Assembly (NCBI GenBank): GCA_905221095.1
Contig: CAJNBV010000010.1
Span: forward strand, 5,188 to 69,187
Length of the DNA: 64,000 nucleotides
Source of the DNA: a bacterium
Lineage (GTDB): Bacteria > Bacillota > Bacilli > Lactobacillales > Streptococcaceae
Direction of reading: 5' to 3'
Below the pieces are notes generated by a model. It was not told the origin of the DNA. It ran no database searches and saw only the letters and a list, made by a program, of their open reading frames with translations. How positions within the stretch are numbered: position 1 is the stretch's first letter; each line of letters opens with the position of its first letter. Shown here in pieces: positions 50,251-60,382 of the stretch. The position numbers and the translations under genes are program-made.

Positions 50251-50496
50251 TTATTTCAATTGATCTGTAATGTCTTTTGATAGCAACATTCCTAGATGAT
50301 AAGTTTTATTGATGTAAGCAATGACATCATTGATGTTTTCAGTCGTTTGAATTTTCTCTTTGATGTCAGCCCTAAATGTTTCATCCTTTAAAAGTTGTTC
50401 TTGGTAGAGTCTTTGAAGTCTCTCCTTCTCGTACTTATTGAGCAGAAAAAGGAACACCAAGCTAATCACAACGAGGATATAAGCATATTGGCTCAT
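50251..50496 (-). CDS. small membrane-anchored hypothetical protein
   Basis: 81 aa with one N-terminal transmembrane helix (YAYILVVISLVFLFLLN) and a charged, helical C-terminal region (EKERLQRLYQEQLLKDETF). GGGAG is 8 nt before the ATG. It lies between the accessory cassette and the hairpin repeats and has its own terminator. Family not recognised. Confidence 0.7.
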   Translation of the reverse strand: MSQYAYILVVISLVFLFLLNKYEKERLQRLYQEQLLKDETFRADIKEKIQTTENINDVIAYINKTYHLGMLLSKDITDQLK

Positions 50497-50539
50497 AGAA
50501 TATCTCCCTGTATGATAAAGAAGTAGTAGTGAGTAGATT

Positions 50540-50719
50540 GAATTAGTGAAGCAGTTAGCTAGTCCGCCTATAAGCGGCTAGCGTCTAACAATTAGGAACT
50601 TTAGTTCCAATAACTTTAAGATTACGACGTTTTAGGACATAAATCGATCATATTTATGTCCTAAAACTAGTGAAGCGCCTAGCCAAAGTCCGAATAGGAT
50701 TTGGCGTTAGTTACTTAGA
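50540..50719. repeat. hairpin-rich 180-bp repeat, copy 1
   Basis: Contains nested dyads: GCTAGTCCGC...GCGGCTAGC, GGAAC-TTTA-GTTCC, TTTTAGGACATAAAT/ATTTATGTCCTAAAA (15 bp, 7-nt loop) and CCAAAGTCC/GGATTTGG. No ORF. Confidence 0.9.
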
Positions 50720-50788
50720 CTACTTTACAATAAAGTGATTAAAAGATTACGACATGAGCCTAACCAAATCGATATTATTTGGTTAGGT
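50720..50788. repeat. spacer between the two hairpin repeats
   Basis: Holds a further dyad, CCTAACCAAAT/ATTTGGTTAGG (about 50759-50787), and a third copy of the GATTACGAC box that occurs once in each 180-bp copy. Confidence 0.8.
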
Positions 50789-50968
50789 GAATTAGTGAAG
50801 TAGTTAGCTAGTCCGCATAAAAGCGACTAGCGTCTAACAATTAGGAACTTTAGTTCCAATAACTTTAAGATTACGACGTTTTAGGACATAAATCGATTAT
50901 ATTTATGTCCTAAAACTAGTGAAGCGCCTAGCCAAAGTCCGAATAGGATTTGGCGTTAGTTACTTAGA
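50789..50968. repeat. hairpin-rich 180-bp repeat, copy 2
   Basis: Same length as copy 1 and over 95% identical by eye; the main differences are in the first hairpin (CCGCATAAAAGCGA against CCGCCTATAAGCGG). It is followed by a small ATTGC-TCC-GCAAT hairpin and then the end of argS. Confidence 0.9.
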
Positions 50969-50997
50969 TTGCTCCGCAATCAAGTAACTTTGGCGAT

Positions 50998-52689
50998 TTA
51001 CATCTTCTCTGGCGCTTCTACTCCGAGCAAGCGAAGAGCTTCTTTGAGAACGACTGCAGTTGCGTAGCTGAGGGCTAGACGGCTTTCGCGTTCTGAGCTT
51101 TCATCCAAGATACGTGTATGTGCATAGTATTTGTTGAAGGCTTGAGCCAGGCTAATTGCAAATTTAGCAATGATAGAAGGTTCAAAGTTATCCGCCGCAC
51201 GGTTGATAATACGTGGGAAGTCTTGGATGAGTTTGATGATTTCCCAGCTTTCAGCATCATTCAAGCTATAGTTGACAGCTGTTTCTGGTTTGAAATCCGC
51301 TTTGCGTAAGATAGATTGGATACGAGCGTAGGCATATTGAACGTAAGGTCCAGTTTCACCCTCGAAGGATACCATAGCCTCTAAGTCGAAGTCGTATCCA
51401 TTTGTACGGTCGGTTTTGAGGTCATAGAATTTAATGGCTCCAACCCCAACAGCATGCGCTACTTGATCTTTGTTTTCAAGTTCAGGATTTTTAGCCTCGA
51501 TTTGGGCTTTAGCACGGCTAACAGCCTCTGCAATAGTAGGCTCTAGCAAGATGACATTCCCTTTACGAGTAGAGAGTTTCTTCCCTTCTTTTGTAACCAA
51601 ACCAAAAGGAACATGAGTAATGTCTTCACTCCAGTCGTAGCCCATCTCTTGCAAGACAGCTTTGAGCTGTTTAAAGTGGGCGGATTGCTCTTGACCAACG
51701 ACGTAGATAGATTTAGCAAATTGGTATTCGTTTTTACGGTAAAGGGCTGCAGCCAAGTCACGTGTGATATAGAGAGTTGCACCATCAGATTTTTTGATAA
51801 GGGCTGGATGTTCAATTCCATATTTCTCAAGATTGACAACTTGGGCACCTTCTGACTCAACAAGAAGTCCTTTTTCAGAAAGAATGTCTACAACTGCATC
51901 CATCTTATCGTTGTAGAAGGCTTCTCCGTTGTAGCTATCAAAGTCAACCTTCAATTCATTGTAAAGGCGGTTAAATTCTACCAAACTTTCATCGCGGAAC
52001 CATTGCCAAAGTGCAAGAGCTTCCTCATCTCCATTTTCCAGTTTACGGAACCATTCGCGTGCTTCTTCATCCAAGCTAGGGTCATTTTCAGCTTCAGCAT
52101 TGATGCGAACGTAGAGTTTAAGAAGTTCATCGATTGGATGAGCTTTTACAGCTTCTTCGTCTCCCCATTTTTTGTAGGCAACAATCAGCATCCCAAACTG
52201 TTTACCCCAGTCTCCCAAGTGGTTGACTTTGACAGTTTGATAACCGATTTTTTGGAAAATATGTGACAAGCTATCTCCGATAACAGTTGAGCGTAGGTGG
52301 CCGATAGAAAATGGTTTAGCAATATTGGGGCTAGACATGTCGATCACAACATTTTCTTGTTTACCAATGTTTTGGTCAGCATAGTGTTCTTTTTCAGTGA
52401 TAACAGCTTGCAATACTTGAGCAGAAATGGCAGATTTATCAAGGAAAAAGTTAACGTAAGGTCCTGTTGCGACAACCTTTTCAAAGGCTTGACTGTTAAT
52501 CTTTTCAGCCAGTTCAGCCGCAATCATTTGAGGGGCTTTACGCTCGACTTTGGCAAGAGAAAAAGCAGGGAAAGCGATGTCTCCCATTTCTGAGTTTTTA
52601 GGGGTTTCCAGTAAATTTAAAATAGCCTCTTGGTCCAGGCTATCAATGACGCTAGCCAACTCGCTAGCAATCAATTCTTTTGTATTCAT
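50998..52689 (-). CDS. argS: arginyl-tRNA synthetase
   Basis: 563 aa class I synthetase. The N-terminal Add1 domain is followed by the HIGH-type motif [16 protein letters not shown] (about residues 119-134), LSTRKGNVI in the KMSKS position, and a C-terminal DALR anticodon-binding domain (YAHTRILDE). GAGC(T)C at the ribosome binding site is weak. Divergent from argR. Downstream lies the hairpin repeat region rather than a standard T-tract terminator. Confidence 0.97.
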   Translation of the reverse strand: MNTKELIASELASVIDSLDQEAILNLLETPKNSEMGDIAFPAFSLAKVERKAPQMIAAELAEKINSQAFEKVVATGPYVNFFLDKSAISAQVLQAVITEKEHYADQNIGKQENVVIDMSSPNIAKPFSIGHLRSTVIGDSLSHIFQKIGYQTVKVNHLGDWGKQFGMLIVAYKKWGDEEAVKAHPIDELLKLYVRINAEAENDPSLDEEAREWFRKLENGDEEALALWQWFRDESLVEFNRLYNELKVDFDSYNGEAFYNDKMDAVVDILSEKGLLVESEGAQVVNLEKYGIEHPALIKKSDGATLYITRDLAAALYRKNEYQFAKSIYVVGQEQSAHFKQLKAVLQEMGYDWSEDITHVPFGLVTKEGKKLSTRKGNVILLEPTIAEAVSRAKAQIEAKNPELENKDQVAHAVGVGAIKFYDLKTDRTNGYDFDLEAMVSFEGETGPYVQYAYARIQSILRKADFKPETAVNYSLNDAESWEIIKLIQDFPRIINRAADNFEPSIIAKFAISLAQAFNKYYAHTRILDESSERESRLALSYATAVVLKEALRLLGVEAPEKM

Positions 52690-52776
52690 TAAGAGCTCCT
52701 TTTTGGACTTTTCTACTATTTTATCACAATTTTAAAGAAAGAAGAAAAAATTTTTGAAATCTCCTATTTTTTTGGT

Positions 52777-52812
52777 ATAATATAGTTATAAAATTAGTTA
52801 TAAATATTCACA
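52777..52812. promoter_or_regulatory. argR promoter region with possible ARG box
   Basis: TATAAT near 52777-52782 (GGTATAATATAG) and TTATAAATATTCAC at about 52797-52810, similar to the AT-rich ARG-box half-site pattern, before the argR start. Autoregulation and control of divergent argS are possible. Confidence 0.45.
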
Positions 52813-52824
52813 TAAGAGGATTTT

Positions 52825-53271
52825 ATGAGAAAAAGAGATCGTCATCAGTTAATAAAAAAAATGATTACTGAGGAGAAATTAAGTACACAAAAAGAAATTC
52901 AAGATCGGTTGGAGGCGCACAATGTCTTTGTAACGCAGACAACCCTGTCTCGTGATTTGCGCGAAATCGGCTTGACCAAGGTCAAGAAAAATGATATGGT
53001 GTATTATGTACTAGCAAATGAGACAGAAAAGATTGATTTGGTGGAATTTTTGTCTCATCATTTAGAAGGTGTTGCGAGAGCAGAGTTTACCTTGGTGCTT
53101 CATACCAAATTGGGCGAAGCCTCTGTTTTGGCAAATATTGTAGATGCAAACAAGGATGAATGGATTTTAGGAACAGTTGCTGGTGCCAATACCTTATTGG
53201 TCATTTGTCGAGACCAGCACGTTGCCAAACTCATGGAAGATCGTTTGCTAGATTTGATGAAAGATAAGTAA
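52825..53271 (+). CDS. argR: arginine repressor, ArgR/AhrC family
   Basis: 148 aa. The N-terminal winged helix (STQKEIQDRLEAHNVFVTQTTLSRDLREIGLTKVK) carries the SR-D-L-REI motif of ArgR proteins. The C-terminal oligomerisation and arginine-binding domain includes LGTVAGANTLLVICRD. Streptococci have several ArgR paralogues; this one is the argS-argR-mutS copy. It ends 50 bp before mutS, with which it is probably co-transcribed. Confidence 0.94.
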   Translation: MRKRDRHQLIKKMITEEKLSTQKEIQDRLEAHNVFVTQTTLSRDLREIGLTKVKKNDMVYYVLANETEKIDLVEFLSHHLEGVARAEFTLVLHTKLGEASVLANIVDANKDEWILGTVAGANTLLVICRDQHVAKLMEDRLLDLMKDK

Positions 53272-53321
53272 GGTCTTGAGAGTTGCTCTCAAGACTTATT
53301 TTTGACAAGGAGAGACGGAAA

Positions 53322-55856
53322 ATGGCGACAGAAAAGCTATCACCCGGCATGCAACAGTATGTGGATATTAAAAAGCAATATCCAGATGCGTTTTTGCTCT
53401 TTCGGATGGGTGATTTTTATGAATTGTTTTATGAGGATGCGGTCAATGCTGCGCAGATTCTGGAAATTTCCTTAACGAGTCGCAACAAGAATGCCGACAA
53501 TCCGATTCCTATGGCGGGTGTTCCCTATCATTCTGCCCAGCAGTATATCGATGTCTTGATTGAGCAGGGCTATAAGGTAGCCATTGCAGAGCAGATGGAA
53601 GATCCTAAACAAGCAGTTGGGGTTGTTAAAAGAGAGGTTGTTCAGGTCATTACGCCAGGAACAGTGGTCGATAGCAGTAAGCCGGATAGTCAGAATAATT
53701 TTTTGGTTGCCATAGACCGCGAAGGCAATCAATTTGGCCTAGCTTATATGGACCTGGTGACGGGTGACTTTTATGTGACAGGTCTTTTGGATTTCACGCT
53801 GGTTTGTGGGGAAATCCGCAATCTCAAGGCGCGAGAAGTGGTGCTGGGTTATGACTTGTCTGAGGAAGAGGAGCAAATCCTCAGTCGTCAGATGAATCTG
53901 GTGCTTTCCTATGAAAAAGAAGGCTTTGAAGACCTTCATTTAATGGATTCACGATTGGCATCTGTGGAGCAAGCGGCATCTAGTAAGTTGCTCCAGTATG
54001 TCCATCGAACCCAGATGAGGGAATTGAACCACCTCAAGCCTGTTATCCGCTATGAAATCAAAGATTTCTTACAGATGGATTATGCGACCAAGGCTAGTCT
54101 GGATTTAGTTGAGAATGCCCGTTCAGGCAAGAAACAAGGCAGTCTTTTCTGGCTTTTGGATGAAACCAAAACAGCTATGGGCATGCGTCTCTTGCGTTCT
54201 TGGATCCATCGTCCCTTGATTGATAAGAAGCGAATCGTCCAACGTCAAGAGGTCGTGCAGGTCTTTCTTGATCACTTCTTTGAGCGCAGTGATTTGACAG
54301 ATAGCCTCAAGGGTGTTTATGATATCGAACGATTGGCTAGTCGGGTTTCTTTTGGCAAAACCAATCCCAAGGATCTCTTGCAGTTGGCGACTACCTTGTC
54401 TAGTGTGCCACGGATTCGTGCGATTTTAGAAGGCATGGAGCAACCTGCTCTAGCTTATCTCATAGAACAACTGGATGGAATCCCTGAGTTGGAGAGTTTG
54501 ATTAGCGCAGCCATTGCTCCTGAAGCTCCTCATGTAATTACGGATGGGGGTATTATCCGAACTGGATTTGATGAGACTTTAGACAAGTACCGTCGTGTAC
54601 TCAGAGAAGGGACTAGCTGGATTGCTGAGATTGAGGCAAAAGAGAGAGAAAACTCTGGCATCAGTACGCTCAAGATTGACTACAATAAAAAGGATGGCTA
54701 CTATTTCCATGTGACCAATTCGCAACTGGGGAATGTGCCAGCCCACTTTTTCCGTAAGGCAACACTGAAAAACTCGGAACGTTTTGGAACTGAGGAATTG
54801 GCCCGTATCGAGGGCGATATGCTGGAGGCGCGTGAGAAGTCAGCCAACCTAGAGTACGAAATCTTTATGCGTATTCGTGAAGAGGTCAGCAAGTACATCC
54901 AGCGTTTACAAGCTCTAGCCCAAGGAATTGCGACAGTTGATGTCTTGCAAAGTTTAGCAGTTGTGGCTGAAACCCAGCATTTGATTCGACCTGAGTTTGG
55001 AGACGATTCACAAATTGATATCCAGAAAGGGCGCCATGCTGTCGTTGAAAAAGTTATGGGAGCACAGACCTATATTCCTAATACGATTCAGATGGCAGAA
55101 GATACCAGTATTCAACTGATTACAGGGCCAAACATGAGTGGGAAGTCAACCTACATGCGTCAGTTAGCCATGACGGCGGTTATGGCTCAGTTGGGTTCTT
55201 ATGTGCCAGCAGAAAGTGCCCATTTACCGATTTTTGATGCGATTTTTACCCGTATCGGAGCAGCTGATGATTTGGTTTCAGGTCAATCAACCTTTATGGT
55301 GGAGATGATGGAAGCTAACAATGCCATTTCGCATGCGACTAAGAATTCTTTGATTCTCTTTGATGAGTTAGGACGGGGAACCGCGACTTATGACGGGATG
55401 GCTCTTGCCCAGTCCATCATCGAATATATCCATGAGCACATCGGAGCCAAGACCCTCTTTGCGACCCACTACCATGAGTTGACCAGTCTGGAGTCTAGTT
55501 TACAACACTTGGTCAATGTTCACGTGGCAACCTTGGAGCAGGATGGGCAGGTCACTTTCCTTCATAAGATTGAACCAGGCCCAGCTGACAAATCCTACGG
55601 TATTCATGTTGCTAAGATTGCTGGTTTGCCAGCAGACCTTCTAGCAAGGGCGGATAAGATATTGACTCAGTTAGAGAGTCAGGGTACAGAAAGTCCTGCT
55701 CCAATGAGGCAGACAAGTGCTGTCACTGAACAAATTTCACTCTTTGACGCGCCAGCAGAGCACCCTATCCTAGCAGAATTAGCTAAACTGGATGTTTATA
55801 ATATGACACCTATGCAAGCTATGAATGTCTTGGTCGAGTTAAAACAAAAACTATAA
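53322..55856 (+). CDS. mutS: DNA mismatch repair protein MutS (HexA)
   Basis: 844 aa. The N-terminal mismatch-binding domain has [10 protein letters not shown] (the Phe-x-Glu intercalating motif region, about residues 27-36). The C-terminal ATPase has Walker [15 protein letters not shown] near residue 602, [20 protein letters not shown] and the helix-turn-helix LLARADKIL. It recognises mispairs and recruits MutL (HexB); in pneumococcus it limits transformation with divergent markers. ATG at 53322 after AAGGAGAGACGG; the open frame extends 13 codons upstream. Confidence 0.98.
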   Translation: MATEKLSPGMQQYVDIKKQYPDAFLLFRMGDFYELFYEDAVNAAQILEISLTSRNKNADNPIPMAGVPYHSAQQYIDVLIEQGYKVAIAEQMEDPKQAVGVVKREVVQVITPGTVVDSSKPDSQNNFLVAIDREGNQFGLAYMDLVTGDFYVTGLLDFTLVCGEIRNLKAREVVLGYDLSEEEEQILSRQMNLVLSYEKEGFEDLHLMDSRLASVEQAASSKLLQYVHRTQMRELNHLKPVIRYEIKDFLQMDYATKASLDLVENARSGKKQGSLFWLLDETKTAMGMRLLRSWIHRPLIDKKRIVQRQEVVQVFLDHFFERSDLTDSLKGVYDIERLASRVSFGKTNPKDLLQLATTLSSVPRIRAILEGMEQPALAYLIEQLDGIPELESLISAAIAPEAPHVITDGGIIRTGFDETLDKYRRVLREGTSWIAEIEAKERENSGISTLKIDYNKKDGYYFHVTNSQLGNVPAHFFRKATLKNSERFGTEELARIEGDMLEAREKSANLEYEIFMRIREEVSKYIQRLQALAQGIATVDVLQSLAVVAETQHLIRPEFGDDSQIDIQKGRHAVVEKVMGAQTYIPNTIQMAEDTSIQLITGPNMSGKSTYMRQLAMTAVMAQLGSYVPAESAHLPIFDAIFTRIGAADDLVSGQSTFMVEMMEANNAISHATKNSLILFDELGRGTATYDGMALAQSIIEYIHEHIGAKTLFATHYHELTSLESSLQHLVNVHVATLEQDGQVTFLHKIEPGPADKSYGIHVAKIAGLPADLLARADKILTQLESQGTESPAPMRQTSAVTEQISLFDAPAEHPILAELAKLDVYNMTPMQAMNVLVELKQKL

Positions 55857-55900
55857 AGCCAAGAATGACTAGTCATTCTAGCTATATCAAGGAGACTTCT

Positions 55901-55929
55901 TTGACAAGTTCTCACTTTTTTGCTAGAAT
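55901..55929 (+). promoter_or_regulatory. patA promoter
   Basis: TTGACA (55901-55906), 17 bp, TAGAAT (55924-55929), preceded by an 18-bp perfect palindrome AGAATGACT-AGTCATTCT at 55862-55879. Confidence 0.85.
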
Positions 55930-55951
55930 AACATCACACAAACAGAATGAG

Positions 55952-55992
55952 AAGGAGCTGACGCATTGTCGCTCCCTTTTGTCTATTTTTTA
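55952..55992 (+). terminator. attenuator in the patA leader
   Basis: GGAGC-T-GAC-GCATT-GTC-GCTCC hairpin followed by CCTTTTGTCTATTTTTT, inside the transcript between the promoter and patA. In pneumococcus a transcriptional attenuator at this place restrains patAB, and its disruption causes overexpression. Confidence 0.8.
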
Positions 55993-56002
55993 AGGAGAAA
56001 GT

Positions 56003-57709
56003 ATGCTGATTCAGAAAATAAAAACCTACAAGTGGCAGGCCTTGGCTTCGCTCCTGATGACAGGCTTGATGGTCGCTAGTTCACTTTTGCAACCGCGTTA
56101 TCTGCAGGAAGTGTTAGACGCCCTCCTTGCTGGAAAATATGAAGCCATTTATAGTATCGGGGTTTGGTTGATTGGTGTGGCCTTGGTCGGTCTGGTTGCT
56201 GGCGGGCTCAATGTTATCCTTGCAGCCTATATTGCTCAAGGAGTTTCATCCGACCTTCGGGAGGATGCCTTCCGTAAAATCCAAACCTTTTCTTATGCCA
56301 ATATTGAACAATTTAATGCGGGAAATTTAGTCGTTCGTATGACAAATGATATCAACCAGATTCAGAACGTCGTCATGATGACCTTCCAAATTCTTTTCAG
56401 GCTTCCCCTCTTGTTCATCGGTTCGTTTATCCTTGCAGTTCAAACCCTCCCTTCTCTATGGTGGGTCATTGTTCTCATGGTGATCTTAATTTTTGGTTTG
56501 ACTGCTGTTATGATGGGGATGATGGGGCCACGTTTTGCCAAGTTTCAAACCCTTCTTGAGCGCATCAATGCTATTGCTAAGGAAAATCTGCGCGGTGTTC
56601 GTGTGGTCAAGTCCTTTGTCCAAGAAAAAGAGCAGTTTGCTAAGTTTACAGAGGTCTCAGACGAGCTTCTCGGTCAAAATCTTTATATCGGCTATGCCTT
56701 TTCAGTAGTGGAACCCTTTATGATGTTGGTCGGTTATGGGGCGGTTTTCCTCTCTATTTGGCTGGTCGCGGGGATGGTTCAGTCGGATCCATCGGTTGTT
56801 GGTTCCATTGCTTCCTTTGTCAATTACCTGAGCCAGATTATCTTTACCATTGTTATGGTTGGATTTTTGGGAAATTCTGTCAGCCGTGCCATGATTTCCA
56901 TGCGTCGTATTCGAGAAATTCTTGATGCAGAGCCAGCTATGACCTTCAAGGATATCCCAGATGAAGAGTTGGTGGGAAGTCTTAGCTTTGAAAATGTGAC
57001 CTTTACCTATCCAATGGACAAGGAACCGATGCTGAAAGATGTGAGCTTTACTATTGAACCTGGTCAAATGGTTGGTGTAGTTGGGGCGACTGGTGCAGGA
57101 AAGTCAACCTTGGCTCAATTGATTCCACGTCTCTTTGACCCACAGGAAGGGGCCATCAAAATTGGAGGCAAGGATATTCGAGAAGTGAGTGAAGGAACCC
57201 TGCGTAAAACTGTTTCCATCGTTCTCCAACGTGCCATTCTCTTTAGTGGAACGATTGCAGATAACTTGAGACAGGGTAAGGGAGATGCTACTCTATTTGA
57301 AATGGAGCGCGCAGCCAATATTGCTCAAGCCAGTGAATTCATTCATCGTATGGAGAAAACCTTTGAAAGTCCAGTTGAGGAACGAGGAACAAATTTCTCA
57401 GGTGGGCAAAAACAAAGGATGTCGATTGCCCGTGGGATTGTCAGCAATCCACGTATTCTGATTTTTGACGATTCGACCTCAGCCTTGGATGCCAAGTCAG
57501 AGCGTTTGGTTCAGGAGGCTTTGAATAAGGACCTGAAGGGGACGACAACCATTATCATCGCTCAAAAGATTAGTTCGGTTGTCCATGCGGATAAAATCTT
57601 GGTGCTGGATCAAGGGCGATTGATTGGTCAAGGGACGCATGCAGATTTGGTTGCCAACAATGCCGTTTACCGCGAAATCTATGAAACACAGAAAGGAAAG
57701 GAGGAGTAA
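56003..57709 (+). CDS. patA: heterodimeric multidrug ABC exporter subunit PatA
   Basis: 568 aa half-transporter: six N-terminal helices and a C-terminal nucleotide-binding domain. Walker A is GATGAGKST (near residue 361) and the signature is FSGGQKQRMS. Walker B reads ILIFDDSTSALD with Asp in place of the catalytic Glu, and the switch is IIIAQKISS with Gln in place of His: the degenerate-site partner of a heterodimer. PatAB exports fluoroquinolones and dyes in pneumococcus. AAGGAG precedes the ATG; the next gene follows directly. Confidence 0.93.
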   Translation: MLIQKIKTYKWQALASLLMTGLMVASSLLQPRYLQEVLDALLAGKYEAIYSIGVWLIGVALVGLVAGGLNVILAAYIAQGVSSDLREDAFRKIQTFSYANIEQFNAGNLVVRMTNDINQIQNVVMMTFQILFRLPLLFIGSFILAVQTLPSLWWVIVLMVILIFGLTAVMMGMMGPRFAKFQTLLERINAIAKENLRGVRVVKSFVQEKEQFAKFTEVSDELLGQNLYIGYAFSVVEPFMMLVGYGAVFLSIWLVAGMVQSDPSVVGSIASFVNYLSQIIFTIVMVGFLGNSVSRAMISMRRIREILDAEPAMTFKDIPDEELVGSLSFENVTFTYPMDKEPMLKDVSFTIEPGQMVGVVGATGAGKSTLAQLIPRLFDPQEGAIKIGGKDIREVSEGTLRKTVSIVLQRAILFSGTIADNLRQGKGDATLFEMERAANIAQASEFIHRMEKTFESPVEERGTNFSGGQKQRMSIARGIVSNPRILIFDDSTSALDAKSERLVQEALNKDLKGTTTIIIAQKISSVVHADKILVLDQGRLIGQGTHADLVANNAVYREIYETQKGKEE

Positions 57710-57710
57710 G

Positions 57711-59477
57711 ATGAAGACAGTTCAATTTTTTTGGAATTATTTTAAAGTCTATAAGCTTTCATTTGTAGTTGTTATCCTGATGATTGTTTTAGCGACTCTC
57801 GCCCAAGCCCTCTTTCCGGTCTTTTCTGGACAAGCAGTGACACAGTTAGCTAACTTAGTTCAAGCTTATCAAAATGGCAATCCAGAACTTGTTTGGCAAA
57901 GCCTATCAGGAATCATGGTCAATCTTGGTCTGCTGGTTTTGGTTCTCTTTATCTCCAGTGTCATATACATGTGTCTTATGACGCACGTGATTGCAGAGTC
58001 GACCAACGAAATGCGCAAAGGCCTCTTTGGCAAGCTTGCGCGATTGACGGTTTCTTTCTTTGACCGCCGACAAGATGGCGATATCCTGTCTCGTTTTACC
58101 AGTGATTTGGACAATATCCTCCAAGCCTTTAACGAGAGCTTGATTCAGGTTATGAGCAATATTGTTTTATATATCGGTCTGATTCTTGTCATGTTTTCGA
58201 GAAATGTGACGCTGGCTCTCATCACCATTGCCAGCACACCAGTGGCCTTTCTTATGCTGATTTTCATCGTGAAAATGGCACGCAAATACACCAACCTCCA
58301 GCAGAAAGAGGTAGGGAAACTCAACGCCTATATGGATGAGAGTATCTCAGGCCAAAAAGCTGTAATTGTGCAAGGCATTCAAGAGGATATGATGGCAGGA
58401 TTTCTTGAACAAAATGAGCGCGTGCGCAAGGCAACCTTTAAAGGAAGAATGTTCTCTGGAATTCTTTTCCCTGTCATGAATGGGATGAGTTTGGTTAATA
58501 CAGCCATAGTTATCTTTGCTGGTTCAGCTGTACTTTTGAATGATAAGTCTATTGAAACAAGTACAGCCCTCGGTTTGATTGTTATGTTTGCCCAATTTTC
58601 ACAGCAGTACTACCAGCCTATTATTCAAGTTGCAGCTAGTTGGGGAAGTCTTCAGTTAGCCTTTACTGGGGCTGAACGAATTCAGGAAATGTTTGATGCG
58701 GAGGAAGAAATCCGACCTGAAAAAGCTCCAATCTTCACTCAGTTGCAAGAAGGTGTCGAAATCAGTCATATTGATTTCTCATATTTGCCTGAAAAACCTA
58801 TTTTGAAAGATGTCAGCATTTCCGCTCCGAAAGGCAAGATGACCGCGGTTGTTGGTCCGACAGGTTCAGGGAAAACGACTATTATGAATCTCATCAATCG
58901 CTTTTATGATGTTGATGCTGGTGGTATTTATTTTGACGGCAAAGACATTCGTGACTATGATTTAGATAGTCTAAGAAGTAAGGTGGGAATTGTCTTGCAA
59001 GATTCGGTCTTATTTAGCAGAACCATTCGAGACAATATCCGTTTTGGTGTGCCAGATGCCAGTCAGGAAATGGTTGAGGCAGCAGCCAAAGCAACCCATA
59101 TTCACGACTATATCGAAAGCTTGCCTGATAAGTATGATACTCTTATCGATGATGATCAGAGCATCTTCTCGACAGGGCAAAAGCAATTGATTTCCATTGC
59201 TCGAACCCTGATGACAGATCCAGAAGTCCTCATTCTCGATGAAGCCACTTCAAACGTAGATACGGTGACAGAAAGCAAGATTCAGCATGCCATGGAGGCG
59301 GTTGTAGCAGGAAGAACCAGTTTCGTCATTGCCCACCGTTTGAAAACCATTCTCAATGCAAATCAGATTATTGTCCTTAAAGATGGAGAAGTCATTGAAC
59401 GTGGTAACCACCATGAACTTTTGAAGTTAGGTGGATTTTATTCAGAACTCTATCACAATCAGTTTGTTTTTGAATAA
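57711..59477 (+). CDS. patB: heterodimeric multidrug ABC exporter subunit PatB
   Basis: 588 aa half-transporter, the length of pneumococcal PatB. Walker A is GPTGSGKTT (near residue 383) and Walker B ILDEATSNVD keeps the catalytic Glu; the switch is IAHRLKTI. The signature is degenerate (FSTGQKQLIS). With PatA this gives one consensus and one non-consensus ATP site. ATG at 57711, after AAGGAGGAG and one base past the patA stop. Confidence 0.94.
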   Translation: MKTVQFFWNYFKVYKLSFVVVILMIVLATLAQALFPVFSGQAVTQLANLVQAYQNGNPELVWQSLSGIMVNLGLLVLVLFISSVIYMCLMTHVIAESTNEMRKGLFGKLARLTVSFFDRRQDGDILSRFTSDLDNILQAFNESLIQVMSNIVLYIGLILVMFSRNVTLALITIASTPVAFLMLIFIVKMARKYTNLQQKEVGKLNAYMDESISGQKAVIVQGIQEDMMAGFLEQNERVRKATFKGRMFSGILFPVMNGMSLVNTAIVIFAGSAVLLNDKSIETSTALGLIVMFAQFSQQYYQPIIQVAASWGSLQLAFTGAERIQEMFDAEEEIRPEKAPIFTQLQEGVEISHIDFSYLPEKPILKDVSISAPKGKMTAVVGPTGSGKTTIMNLINRFYDVDAGGIYFDGKDIRDYDLDSLRSKVGIVLQDSVLFSRTIRDNIRFGVPDASQEMVEAAAKATHIHDYIESLPDKYDTLIDDDQSIFSTGQKQLISIARTLMTDPEVLILDEATSNVDTVTESKIQHAMEAVVAGRTSFVIAHRLKTILNANQIIVLKDGEVIERGNHHELLKLGGFYSELYHNQFVFE

Positions 59478-59479
59478 GA

Positions 59480-59512
59480 AAAAAGTTGTCCTATGTGGGC
59501 AGCTTTTTCTTG
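59480..59512 (+). terminator. patAB terminator
   Basis: AAAGTTGTCC/GGGCAGCTTT stem with G-U pairs, followed by a T tract. Confidence 0.78.
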
Positions 59513-59615
59513 TCCATAAAAAATTTTTATCACGGCCTTAAAAAAAACATATTAGACGAGAGTCATTTTGAGTGATATGATAGGACTATCGTTAATATTC
59601 GAAAGGAGAGACATC

Positions 59616-60305
59616 ATGGCTAGAACGGTTGTAGGAGTTGCTGCAAATCTATGTCCCGTAGACGCAGAAGGCAAAAACATTCACTCATCTGTATCTTGTA
59701 GATTTGCAGAGAGTATTCGTCAAGTCGGTGGTCTCCCTTTAGTCATTCCTGTTGGCGATGAGTCCGTTGTACGCGATTATGTGGAAATGATTGACAAGCT
59801 TATTTTGACAGGCGGGCAAAATGTCCATCCTCAGTTTTATGGAGAGAAGAAGACCATTGAGAGCGATGATTACAATCTGGTCCGTGATGAATTTGAATTG
59901 GCACTCTTGAAGGAAGCGCTCCGTCAGAATAAACCAATTATGGCAATCTGCCGCGGTGTCCAACTTGTCAATGTTGCCTTTGGTGGAACCCTCAATCAAG
60001 AAATCGAAGGTCATTGGCAAGGACTACCTTTCGGAACATCTCACTCTATTGAGACAGTGGAAGGAAGCGTGGTAGCTAAGTTATTTGGAAAAGAAAGTCA
60101 GGTCAACTCCGTCCATCGTCAAAGTATTAAGGATTTGGCACCTAATTTTCGTGTAACTGCTATTGATCCAAGAGACCAAACCATCGAAGCGATTGAATCT
60201 ATCGACGAGCACCGCATTATCGGTTTGCAGTGGCATCCAGAGTTTCTGGTTAATGAAGAAGATGGCAATTTAGAATTATTTGAGTATTTATTGAATGAAC
60301 TGTAA
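59616..60305 (+). CDS. class I glutamine amidotransferase / gamma-glutamyl hydrolase (peptidase C26, PuuD-like)
   Basis: 229 aa, single GATase1 domain. The nucleophile is Cys112 in MAICRGVQLVN and the histidine motif is WHPEF near residue 205. Related enzymes hydrolyse gamma-glutamyl-GABA or other gamma-glutamyl amides; the substrate here is unknown. ATG at 59616 behind AAAGGAGAG; the open frame extends 16 codons upstream. Monocistronic with its own terminator. Confidence 0.9.
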   Translation: MARTVVGVAANLCPVDAEGKNIHSSVSCRFAESIRQVGGLPLVIPVGDESVVRDYVEMIDKLILTGGQNVHPQFYGEKKTIESDDYNLVRDEFELALLKEALRQNKPIMAICRGVQLVNVAFGGTLNQEIEGHWQGLPFGTSHSIETVEGSVVAKLFGKESQVNSVHRQSIKDLAPNFRVTAIDPRDQTIEAIESIDEHRIIGLQWHPEFLVNEEDGNLELFEYLLNEL

Positions 60306-60334
60306 CGACTGGAACATCTAGTCGTTCTTTCTTT
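60304..60334 (+). terminator. terminator
   Basis: AACGACT/AGTCGTT with a 9-nt loop and a T-rich tail. Confidence 0.8.
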
Positions 60335-60368
60335 TATTATTTCAAAATTTTTGGAATGTGGGATTTTT

Positions 60369-60382
60369 ACGCAAACGTTTGA
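60369..60382. promoter_or_regulatory. LacI-type operator (cre- or MalR-like) upstream of pgi
   Basis: ACGCAAACGTTTGA: 12 of the 14 positions of the malQ operator palindrome. It lies about 95 bp upstream of the pgi start and could bind CcpA or MalR. Confidence 0.55.
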
